A stretch of 6,045 bases of DNA from NCBI RefSeq assembly GCF_937898925.1, contig NZ_CALDKF010000103.1, positions 1-6,045 on the forward strand, read 5' to 3'. Shown here piece by piece: positions 1 through 6,045 of this stretch. Below the pieces are notes generated by a model. It searched no databases and was not told the origin of the DNA. It saw only the letters and a program-made list of their open reading frames with translations. A program made the translations under genes and the position numbers. This stretch comes from an uncultured Methanobrevibacter sp. (GTDB lineage: Archaea; Methanobacteriota; Methanobacteria; Methanobacteriales; Methanobacteriaceae). Each line of letters opens with the position of its first letter. The first letter of the stretch is position 1.

Positions 1-93
1 CCGTCTGCCGCCACAGGATCAAAGGTAAAGTAGCAAGCATCCTTAGTGGTAACGCCGGAAAACACCGGCCGGTAGGATGTCTGCACCTCCATG
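1..93. other. GC-rich, codon-atypical segment at the left edge
   Basis: The first 90 bases hold 51 G or C (57%) by hand count, against AT-dominated DNA in the rest of the same reading frame. On the minus strand they encode the last ~30 visible residues of the helicase/nuclease protein, using CGG for Arg (69-71), CCG for Pro, GCG for Ala and several GTG, CAG and GAG codons, where the rest of the gene favours AGA, CCA/CCT and GAA. The frame stays open. The encoded stretch (from MEVQTSYRPVFSG on) is not recognised. Confidence 0.6.
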
Positions 94-3000
94 CTGGTAT
101 TCCAAGCATTAATGGAAGTTTTATCATCTTTGGAAGAGTTTTTAGTTAATTCATCATCAAATCCTTCCAAGTATCTGTTGATTAAATCTTCTTTTTCCTT
201 ATCCTTTTCAGCCTTTTCATTGATTTCCTCTTTAATTGATTGGATATTTGCCAAATCATTATCTGAAATATTATTTACAATATCCATTTCATCTTCTTCG
301 TTATTCTCTATGAAATCATCATTTTCATCTTCATTATCGTCTTTTCCAAGGATAACTGTAGTTACAGGATTGATTTTCATTGATTCAACATCATTGATCT
401 TTTTCTTCAAGTCCTTAACTTTAGTATTGACAATTGTTGATTCAATATTCTCCAATAGCTTAGCTCTTGCCAAGTCTCTGTTTCTATACCAATCAGTAGA
501 CCAGATATGATAGATATTCCAACCTAAACCTTTCAATACCTGTTCTCTTAATCTATCCCTATCTCTAGCTACCTTGCTTGAAGCGTAATTATGACCATCA
601 CATTGGATTCCTAAAATGTATTTTCCAGGATTATCCGGATCTTTAATAGCTAAATCCACTCTAAATCCTGCACAACCAACCTTCTTATCCACTTCATATC
701 CATTTTCAGCTATGAAATTGCAAATTGCATCTTCAAATGGTGCTTCATCATAATCCTCATATTGGACAGATTGGTTATAATGCAAGTTTTCAGCATATTC
801 CAAGAATGCCTGCAATGATTTTACACCAAATGGTGGATTAGCAGTTAAATGAATATCATGAGCTCTGAAGTTGGTAAACACTACACATTTTTCTCTTGCT
901 CTTGTAACAAGTACATTTAAACGTCTTTCCCCTCCATCCTGATTCAATGGGCCGAAGTTCAATGACATTTTGCCTTCTGTGTCATAACCGTATCCTACAC
1001 TGATTAATATGACATCCCTTTCGTCTCCTTGGATAGTTTCAAGGTTTTTAACAAAGAATCTTTCTTCCTTGTTTTCTGAAAAGAAGGCTTCATATTCAGG
1101 ATGGGCTTTTCTTTCAATCTCCAATTCCTCTAGAATTGCATTCTTTTGAGCTACAGAGAATGTTCCTACACCTAAACTCTTTTTGTCACCATATTTTGCA
1201 AAGTGATTGAATATCTCTTTAACTACGTCCTTTGCTTCAAGAGGGTTAGCTGAGCCTTCTCCTCTATGATATTGAGTATTAGGATTGTAATGGAATTTAA
1301 GACCTAATTCTGGATCTGTGTGAGATGGAGATGGATATACCAATAGCTCATTATCATAAAACTCCCTATTAGAAATATTAATTAAAGACTCATGACGGCT
1401 TCTATAGTGCCATTTAAGCATTTTAACTGGGAATGATAATTTACATAAATGAAGGATACTTTCCATATCCAAAGCAGTTGCCACTTCTTCCCCACTTTCA
1501 CTGTCAGTCATTTGGTCAAAGAAGCTTGTAGGAGGCAATTGTTGAGTGTCTCCCATTACAACAGCAGTCTTACCTCTCATGAATGCACCTAATGCATCCT
1601 CAGGTTTCACCTGACTTGCTTCGTCGAAAATAACCACATCAAATTGCAATTTAGGATTTGTAGGATCAAGATATTGTGCAATGGACAATGGACTCATCAT
1701 AAAGACAGGTTTAATCTTTTTAATGGTTCCTCCTGCCTTTTCAAGCAATGTTCTAACAGGTAAATGTCCACTTTTTCTTGTAAATTCTCCTGCCAATACC
1801 TTAGCTTCTGGATCATTAGCAGCACCATAAATCTTAGGAATTTGGCTATTTAGCTTATTGAAAATCCTTTTTCTATTCAAGTTAATGATTTTTACATCCA
1901 AATCCTTGAATTCCTTGATTCTGTTTTCGTGCAATTCACCGATAAATGTTGCTAAAGTGTCATTTTCATTGAAGACAATATTGAGTAAGCTGTCTGCAAA
2001 ATTACCTAAAACCATTGGTTTAACGTCATCTTTCTTAATGTTTCTTTTTTCAATGGTCTTAATGAATAATGATGCCTCACTATTCCTGCATGCCCTTTTG
2101 GTGTTGGAATACTGAGACCATAAATGTAAGCTTGATAATTGTCCTTTCCATTTATTCAATTGATTTTCCCATTTGTCAAATGGAACATCATCTGTTTCTC
2201 TTTTAAAGATGATTTTGCTTCTTGGATTTAATTTTGACTCCAATTTCTTAAGATTTTCATAGAATCTATTTCCCTTTTCAACATAGTCATCTATGCTGGA
2301 ATCCATATCTGGAAGGAAAAGATCATTTGAAAGCATTTTTACAGTAGTTTCACTAAAAGTGCCATTTGATATGAGATAGACAAATTTATTCATCCAATTA
2401 GCCACTTGCTTCAAGTCATTTATATTAGCGTTTTCACTCCATAAATCACCGAAATATGCTCTTCCAAGAGCTTCGTTATCCTTTAGGCTTTGTCTGATTT
2501 TAATATGGTTTCTCACTTTAATCAAGTCATTCAATGCTTCCCTATCACTTGGAACATTGCCGTTATAAAGCTTATAAAGCTCTTCCTTATGGGAATTTCC
2601 ACCAAATAGCTTGAATTTCTTATTGGATTCCTTTTCCAAATCATATATTATTGTATCTAAATCCGCAACAAGCAAATAATCTGAGAATTTATTAAATAAT
2701 CCAGATGCATGCTGATAATGCTGCAATAGCTTAATGAGCTCTAAGGATTTTTCTGGACTATTGAACCAATATTTGCTAAGCAAGACTGAACTATCCACTA
2801 AGTTAGCACTTTCACTATTCAAAATATTCAATGCAGTTATTGAATCTTCGTATTCTTTTAGTGTATTAGGGATTTTAATGCCGTAAACTTCATTTACAAC
2901 ATTCATCTCATATCTGAAATCACTTAAAGACTCTAAACTATCCCTAATCAATAATTCAATTTCCCTTAAATCCGCTGGAAGCAAACTCTTTGGATTGCAA

Positions 3001-4490
3001 TAGCTCCATGGATTATTTTTGGAAATGGTTGAATATAATTCTGCTAAATTTTCTAATGATATTATAATATCATCCAATTCCTTCATTGTTAAGTCTTCAG
3101 CATTGTTGAATCTTACTAAAGGCAATAATTTACTTTGTCTTGCAAAATAGTCTTCTGAAGACTCTTTCATACCATATAATTCAAATGGTGTGAGATTTAC
3201 ATTAGCCATTGGAGTGTGAATTATTTCAGCATATTGATCTAATTGGTCACGTAAGTTTTCAAGCTTTCTAAGGGTTTGATCTAATTTCAAGTCTCTTGTA
3301 GCCCTTACATTAGTTGCTTTCTTGAGGTTTTTCAAGAATTGTTTTCGTCTTGTCTTGTGTGAATGCAATTCCAATACGAATTTTCCAAGACCTACACTAT
3401 CCAATCTGCTTTTTACAACTTCAAGTGCAGCCATCTTTTCACTTACAAAGAGAACTGTTTTTCCTTCTGCTATAAGCTCTGCAATCAAGTTTACGATAGT
3501 TTGTGATTTACCTGTTCCTGGAGGTCCTTCTACAACTAGATTATGGCCTGCCTTTACGTTTTCTATAACTGCAATCTGTGATGAATCAGCATCCAAGACT
3601 TGATACATTGTTTTATAATGGAGTTTTTCATCCACATCTTCTTCCTCAAATGTATCCTCATAAACATTTTTGCTTGGATTGAATATTGATTGAATAAGTT
3701 CATTTTTAGTTAAATCAACATCTTTGCTCCAACTTTCAGGATTCAAGTCATTATACATGACAAATTTAGTAAATGAAAAGAATCCTAAAGCCACATCATC
3801 CTTAACATCCCATTTGCTAAATGGTCTGATTGCCTTTTTAACATCTGCTAAATATTGGTTTACACCTTCAATATAAGAAGTTTGCTCAAATTTAGGAAGC
3901 TCTATTCCCGCTTCACGCAATTTAGCTTGAATTGAGATGTTGTTTTGAATGTCTTCTCCAGTCCAGGATAATGAAAATGAATTTCCAACCTTCTTACGTT
4001 CCATAGCTACTGGAATAAGAATAAGTGGGGCTAAATTCTTTTGTCTTGGTTTCTTCTTGTCAATCCATTCTATAAAACCAAGAGCAATATACAAAATATT
4101 GTAACCTTGTTCCTGAACCATTGTCTTAGATTGCTGGTCAATATAAAATAGTCTTTTTTGAAGCTCACTAGGTGTCAAATCTGCTTTTAAGGTTTTATCG
4201 CTTTCAGATGATAAGAATTCCTTGGTTTGATCTATGAAAGTGTGAGCTCTGGATTTCTTGGTCTCTGCCTTATTAGGAGAGAAATACATTTTCTTATTCT
4301 CTAAAACAAGGATCTTATATGCATTCATAGGTGTTTGGTTAATGATACTGAGATTTCTGTTCCTTGCCTTGAAGCTAAGAAGGGGGTTTCGTAAGGTTAA
4401 ATCCAAGAGTTCCTTTCTTAGATTCTTAAACTCCTTCTCAATATCCTTATTAGATATAGTGTTGTTTTTTGATGGTGTTCTGAATTGCAT
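1..4490 (-). CDS. DUF4011 - SF1 helicase - Vsr-like nuclease fusion (Hhe-type defence protein), C-terminus cut by window edge
   Basis: Open frame of 1496 codons with no stop to the left edge; read by hand on the minus strand. Domains in order: DUF4011 signature LLDLTLRNPLLSF (residues 28-40); Walker A GPPGTGKS (322-329) followed by VLFVSEKMAALEVV; a ~600-residue mostly helical, charged insertion; MMSPLS (931-936); Walker B FDEASQ (955-960); GDTQQLPPTSFF (from 980); HYRSRHESLI (from 1028); TIQGDERDVI (from 1152); ERRLNVLVTRAREK (1188-1201). These are the SF1 (UvrD/Upf1-like) helicase motifs, all intact. A Vsr/MTES_1575 nuclease domain follows (about 1252-1340): FEDAI, FRVDLAI (Asp1279), QCDG (1296-1299), ARDRDRLR, WSTDW (1330-1334). 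Then an Asp/Glu/Asn/Lys-rich linker (about 1384-1465) and an unrecognised end. Family knowledge: such fusions often carry a DUF3320 domain next and act as stand-alone anti-phage proteins, presumably translocating on and cutting foreign DNA; activity here is inferred. ATG at 4490 is the first Met after the in-frame stop at 4517-4515, with AGGG 8 nt upstream. Confidence 0.93.
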   Translation of the reverse strand, partial: MQFRTPSKNNTISNKDIEKEFKNLRKELLDLTLRNPLLSFKARNRNLSIINQTPMNAYKILVLENKKMYFSPNKAETKKSRAHTFIDQTKEFLSSESDKTLKADLTPSELQKRLFYIDQQSKTMVQEQGYNILYIALGFIEWIDKKKPRQKNLAPLILIPVAMERKKVGNSFSLSWTGEDIQNNISIQAKLREAGIELPKFEQTSYIEGVNQYLADVKKAIRPFSKWDVKDDVALGFFSFTKFVMYNDLNPESWSKDVDLTKNELIQSIFNPSKNVYEDTFEEEDVDEKLHYKTMYQVLDADSSQIAVIENVKAGHNLVVEGPPGTGKSQTIVNLIAELIAEGKTVLFVSEKMAALEVVKSRLDSVGLGKFVLELHSHKTRRKQFLKNLKKATNVRATRDLKLDQTLRKLENLRDQLDQYAEIIHTPMANVNLTPFELYGMKESSEDYFARQSKLLPLVRFNNAEDLTMKELDDIIISLENLAELYSTISKNNPWSYCNPKSLLPADLREIELLIRDSLESLSDFRYEMNVVNEVYGIKIPNTLKEYEDSITALNILNSESANLVDSSVLLSKYWFNSPEKSLELIKLLQHYQHASGLFNKFSDYLLVADLDTIIYDLEKESNKKFKLFGGNSHKEELYKLYNGNVPSDREALNDLIKVRNHIKIRQSLKDNEALGRAYFGDLWSENANINDLKQVANWMNKFVYLISNGTFSETTVKMLSNDLFLPDMDSSIDDYVEKGNRFYENLKKLESKLNPRSKIIFKRETDDVPFDKWENQLNKWKGQLSSLHLWSQYSNTKRACRNSEASLFIKTIEKRNIKKDDVKPMVLGNFADSLLNIVFNENDTLATFIGELHENRIKEFKDLDVKIINLNRKRIFNKLNSQIPKIYGAANDPEAKVLAGEFTRKSGHLPVRTLLEKAGGTIKKIKPVFMMSPLSIAQYLDPTNPKLQFDVVIFDEASQVKPEDALGAFMRGKTAVVMGDTQQLPPTSFFDQMTDSESGEEVATALDMESILHLCKLSFPVKMLKWHYRSRHESLINISNREFYDNELLVYPSPSHTDPELGLKFHYNPNTQYHRGEGSANPLEAKDVVKEIFNHFAKYGDKKSLGVGTFSVAQKNAILEELEIERKAHPEYEAFFSENKEERFFVKNLETIQGDERDVILISVGYGYDTEGKMSLNFGPLNQDGGERRLNVLVTRAREKCVVFTNFRAHDIHLTANPPFGVKSLQAFLEYAENLHYNQSVQYEDYDEAPFEDAICNFIAENGYEVDKKVGCAGFRVDLAIKDPDNPGKYILGIQCDGHNYASSKVARDRDRLREQVLKGLGWNIYHIWSTDWYRNRDLARAKLLENIESTIVNTKVKDLKKKINDVESMKINPVTTVILGKDDNEDENDDFIENNEEDEMDIVNNISDNDLANIQSIKEEINEKAEKDKEKEDLINRYLEGFDDELTKNSSKDDKTSINAWNTSMEVQTSYRPVFSGVTTKDACYFTFDPVAAD

Positions 4491-4498
4491 ATTATTAT

Positions 4499-4502
4499 CC
4501 CT
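4499..4502 (-). promoter_or_regulatory. Weak ribosome binding site of the helicase/nuclease gene
   Basis: AGGG on the minus strand, separated by 8 nt from the ATG at 4490. It is a short partial match to the archaeal anti-Shine-Dalgarno complement GGAGGTGA, weaker than that of the reductase. An in-frame stop at 4517-4515 without an intervening start codon supports this ATG as the start. Confidence 0.45.
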
Positions 4503-4532
4503 TTTTAGGTGAAATTATAATTAATATTTTTA

Positions 4533-4546
4533 AGATTTATATAAAA
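4533..4546 (-). promoter_or_regulatory. Probable TATA box of the helicase/nuclease gene
   Basis: Read on the minus strand this is TTTTATATAAATCT, containing the archaeal-type TATA box TTTATATAAA (4545-4536). By the usual archaeal spacing of about 25 bp, transcription would start near 4515 and give a leader of roughly 25 nt before the ATG at 4490. The core is palindromic, so direction is inferred from the gene position. No mapped start supports it. Confidence 0.55.
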
Positions 4547-4629
4547 TATTTAATAATTTTTTGATACAATTATATTTATATTTATAGTAATTTATAAAGT
4601 TTTGTAAATAGCAATTTTTATATAAATCT
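4533..4629. repeat. 14-bp inverted repeat of TATA elements (4533-4546 and 4616-4629)
   Basis: AGATTTATATAAAA at 4533-4546 is the exact reverse complement of TTTTATATAAATCT at 4616-4629, with 69 bp between. Each copy therefore reads TTTTATATAAATCT toward the gene on its own side. The left copy is well placed for the helicase. The right copy would start a plus-strand transcript near 4643, about 200 nt before the reductase start codon. Confidence 0.8.
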
Positions 4630-4677
4630 CTAAAAAAGATTTAATTTAAAAAATAAGAATTTTTTAATCTTTTTTAG
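4630..4677. repeat. Nested inverted repeat / hairpin between the divergent promoters
   Basis: The outer arms CTAAAAAAGAT (4630-4640) and ATCTTTTTTAG (4667-4677) match perfectly over 11 bp. Inside, TTAAAAAAT (4646-4654) and ATTTTTTAA (4659-4667) match over 9 bp around the 4-nt loop AAGA. The two sets share position 4667, so stacked they give about 19 bp with a short bulge at 4641-4646. The position is wrong for a terminator of either annotated gene. It could be an operator for a dimeric regulator, or a leader structure if transcription starts at the 4616-4629 TATA element. The high A/T content means some symmetry could be by chance, but perfect 11 and 9 bp nested arms including G and C pairs are notable. 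Confidence 0.6.
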
Positions 4678-4732
4678 TGAAATAAAAGAAAATAATTGGA
4701 ATAAATTTTAATAGTTTTTTCATATAAAAACA

Positions 4733-4776
4733 TTTATATATACAATTAATTAAAAATATTTTTATATATACAATTA
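4733..4776 (+). promoter_or_regulatory. Duplicated TATA-box promoter of the reductase gene (16-bp direct repeat)
   Basis: TTTATATATACAATTA occurs at 4733-4748 and again at 4761-4776, identical over 16 bp with a 28-bp period. Both copies begin with TTTATATA, the methanogen TATA-box form, and lie behind A-rich stretches that could act as BRE. Expected starts are near 4760 and 4789, giving leaders of about 80 and 50 nt. The nearer copy is the better candidate for the main promoter, but both are predictions. Confidence 0.6.
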
Positions 4777-4828
4777 TATTAATTTAACAAGGTTTATAGA
4801 TTAAAAAAAACTGATAAAAAAAATATTT

Positions 4829-4834
4829 GGAGTG
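4829..4834 (+). promoter_or_regulatory. Ribosome binding site of the reductase gene
   Basis: GGAGTG followed by A, ending in A-rich sequence before the ATG at 4840. GGAG is 7 nt from the start codon and pairs with the archaeal 16S rRNA 3' end (complement of GGAGGTGA, one base short). It fixes the start codon of the reductase. Confidence 0.8.
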
Positions 4835-4839
4835 AAAAA

Positions 4840-5979
4840 ATGGAATATAAATCAAAATTTGGATTTGGATGCATGAGATTGCCTCAAACTGATGCAAATG
4901 ACCCTACTAAAATTGACCAGGAATTATTTAATGAAATGGTAGACCTTTACATGGAAAAAGGATTCAACTACTTTGATACCTCATTTGCTTATCATAATGG
5001 AGTTAGTGAAGTTGCAATGAAAAAAGCAATAGTTGACAGATATCCTCGTGAATCCTACCAAATATGTGATAAAATGCCTACATGGGCATTGACAAGTGAA
5101 GAAGATAACGATAAATTTGTTAATACCATGCTTGAAAGGCTTGGAATTGACTATTTTGACGTATTTTTTGTACATAATATCAATGTTCCATGGTTAAAGT
5201 TAGCTGAAGAGCACAATACCTTTGAATATGTAAAGAACATGAAAGAAAAAGGCATGACTAAGAAAATAGGTATAAGTTTCCATGACAACTCTGATTTGCT
5301 TGAGAAATTCCTTGATAAGTATGCAGATATTCTTGATATAGTCCAATTGGAACTTAATTACTTGGATTGGGAAGATCCAGCTATTGAAGCTCACAAATGC
5401 TATGATTTATGTGTAAAGCACGGTCTTGACGTTTATGTTATGGAACCACTTAAAGGTGGTGTAATTGTAAATCAGCCAGAAAGCATCAATGATGATTTTA
5501 AGTCATTCAATCCAGATAAGTCTATTGCAAGCTTTGCAATGAGGTTCTGCGCTTCATTGGAACATGTAAAAATGGTTTTAAGTGGAATGAATAAGATGGA
5601 AGATCTATTGGATAATATAGATACCTTTGAAAACTTTGAGCCATTAAGCGAAGAGGAACATAAGTTCTTATTAGAAGAAGCAGATAAATTAAGGGAAAAT
5701 CTTGCTGTACCATGCAGTGAATGCGGCTATTGCCTTAAAGCTTGTCCATTGGAAATCCCAATTCCAGAGTATTTCAGATTATATAATCATCATAGTGTAC
5801 AGAAACAGTCAAATATATACAGATTGTATTATGATAAATTAGGTGAAGAAAAGGTTCCTGCAAGTGATTGCACCAAATGTGAAACCTGCATTGATTACTG
5901 TACACAAAAAATAAACATTCCCGAAAAGTTAGAAGAAGTATGTGAGCATTTCCAAGAAGGATTCAGCCCTTATGGTTAA
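4840..5979 (+). CDS. Aldo/keto reductase with C-terminal double [4Fe-4S] ferredoxin domain
   Basis: Complete 379-residue protein, the usual length for the ferredoxin-fused aldo/keto reductases (COG1453-like) common in methanogens and anaerobic bacteria. The N-terminal TIM barrel begins with FGFGCMRLP and keeps the full catalytic tetrad: Asp46 and Tyr51 in FDTSFAYHNG, Lys78 in ICDKMP, His112 in FFVHNI. Barrel strands continue with KKIGISFH, DIVQLELNY and VYVMEPLKGG, the last typical of the nucleotide-binding side; LSGMNKMEDLLDNI closes the barrel. The C-terminal domain has CSECGYCLKACP (Cys292, 295, 298, 302) and CTKCETCIDYC (Cys344, 347, 350, 354), each able to hold a [4Fe-4S] cluster. No signal peptide or membrane segment, so cytoplasmic. 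Inferred role: a redox enzyme passing electrons between a carbonyl or similar substrate and ferredoxin or NAD(P)H; substrate unknown. Start chosen by GGAGTGA 7 nt upstream. Transcribed alone as far as seen, divergent from the helicase, followed by a T-rich terminator. Confidence 0.95.
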   Translation: MEYKSKFGFGCMRLPQTDANDPTKIDQELFNEMVDLYMEKGFNYFDTSFAYHNGVSEVAMKKAIVDRYPRESYQICDKMPTWALTSEEDNDKFVNTMLERLGIDYFDVFFVHNINVPWLKLAEEHNTFEYVKNMKEKGMTKKIGISFHDNSDLLEKFLDKYADILDIVQLELNYLDWEDPAIEAHKCYDLCVKHGLDVYVMEPLKGGVIVNQPESINDDFKSFNPDKSIASFAMRFCASLEHVKMVLSGMNKMEDLLDNIDTFENFEPLSEEEHKFLLEEADKLRENLAVPCSECGYCLKACPLEIPIPEYFRLYNHHSVQKQSNIYRLYYDKLGEEKVPASDCTKCETCIDYCTQKINIPEKLEEVCEHFQEGFSPYG

Positions 5980-5985
5980 TCGCCA

Positions 5986-6045
5986 TATTTTTATTTTTTT
6001 TATAATTATTTTTTTTATAATTATTTTTTTTATAATTATTTTTTT
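5986..6045 (+). terminator. Tandem T-rich repeat, probable multi-T-tract terminator of the reductase gene
   Basis: Begins 7 nt after the stop codon. The 15-bp unit TATAATTATTTTTTT occurs exactly three times (6001-6015, 6016-6030, 6031-6045), preceded by one degenerate copy (5986-6000, TATTT in place of TATAA). The array reaches the right edge and may continue. Each unit offers a run of 7 T on the sense strand; archaeal RNA polymerase terminates at such T tracts, in methanogens with help from aCPSF1/FttA, so repeated tracts should give efficient staggered termination. The role as terminator is inferred from position and composition. Confidence 0.7.

Larger units (their letters stand above)
4491..4839. 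other. Divergent intergenic region, extremely AT-rich
   Basis: This 349-bp gap separates the start codons of two outward-facing genes and should hold both promoters. It has very few G or C bases and no credible reading frame. It contains a mirrored pair of TATA elements (4533-4546 and 4616-4629), a nested hairpin (4630-4677) and a duplicated TATA element (4733-4776), described separately. I see no tRNA, no recognisable riboswitch and no C/D-box signature. Confidence 0.85.

Noticed and set aside
91..510. Plus-strand reading frame rich in Ser/Phe/Ile
   Set aside because: It is the antisense of the acidic linker and nuclease region of the helicase gene; Asp/Glu/Asn-rich codons read backwards give Ser/Phe/Ile. 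No ribosome binding site or family match.
470..740. Separate vsr-type endonuclease gene
   Set aside because: The nuclease motifs are in the same uninterrupted frame as the helicase, so it is a fused domain.
1858..2115. Short plus-strand reading frame
   Set aside because: Lies wholly antisense to the helical insertion of the helicase gene, whose frame is continuous through it.
3322..3603. Plus-strand reading frame across the Walker A region
   Set aside because: Antisense shadow of conserved helicase motif codons.
4258..4512. Hydrophobic plus-strand reading frame antisense to the helicase N-terminus
   Set aside because: Overlaps the well-supported DUF4011 start region; its hydrophobicity comes from reverse-complemented Lys/Asn/Glu codons.
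4491..4839. Replication origin, suspected from extreme AT content and repeats
   Set aside because: No archaeal origin recognition box pattern and no cdc6/orc1 gene nearby; AT-rich intergenic DNA is normal in this kind of genome.
4981..5713. Three minus-strand frames of 63-64 codons
   Set aside because: All lie inside the aldo/keto reductase gene and have no independent support.
5986..6045. CRISPR-like array
   Set aside because: The 15-bp units are directly adjacent with no unique spacers, so this is a simple tandem repeat.

Overview
This window looks like a piece of a methanogenic archaeal chromosome, most likely Methanobacteriales and Methanobrevibacter-like. The evidence is strongly AT-biased coding DNA, an extremely AT-rich intergenic region, TTTATATA-type archaeal TATA boxes, a GGAG(T)GA ribosome binding site, and T-tract termination. 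The genus is an inference; no rRNA or other marker gene is present.

Layout: there are two divergent genes. Positions 4490 down to 1 (minus strand) hold one uninterrupted reading frame that runs off the left edge, with at least 1496 codons visible. It is a giant fusion protein: an N-terminal DUF4011 region, a superfamily 1 helicase with a long helical insertion between Walker A and Walker B, a Vsr-like/REase_MTES_1575 nuclease domain, an acidic linker, and the beginning of a C-terminal region cut by the edge. This is the architecture of the DUF4011-helicase-Vsr (Hhe-type) single-gene anti-phage proteins. Positions 4840-5979 (plus strand) hold a complete 379-residue aldo/keto reductase with an intact catalytic tetrad and a C-terminal ferredoxin-like domain carrying two CxxCxxCxxxC clusters.

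The 349-bp divergent intergenic region (4491-4839) has several structures: a 14-bp inverted pair of TATA elements pointing outward, a nested hairpin about 48 bp long between the promoters, and a 16-bp direct repeat that duplicates the TATA box ahead of the reductase. Downstream of the reductase, a 15-bp T-rich unit is tandemly repeated up to the right edge and probably acts as a multi-T-tract archaeal terminator.

The two genes have no evident functional link; they share only the intergenic region. The last ~93 bases at the left edge (the most C-terminal visible part of the helicase) are about 57% GC with codons unlike the rest of the gene. This is the oddest compositional feature of the window. 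Apart from the possibility that this end is foreign or chimeric, I see no mobile element, CRISPR array, tRNA or rRNA.
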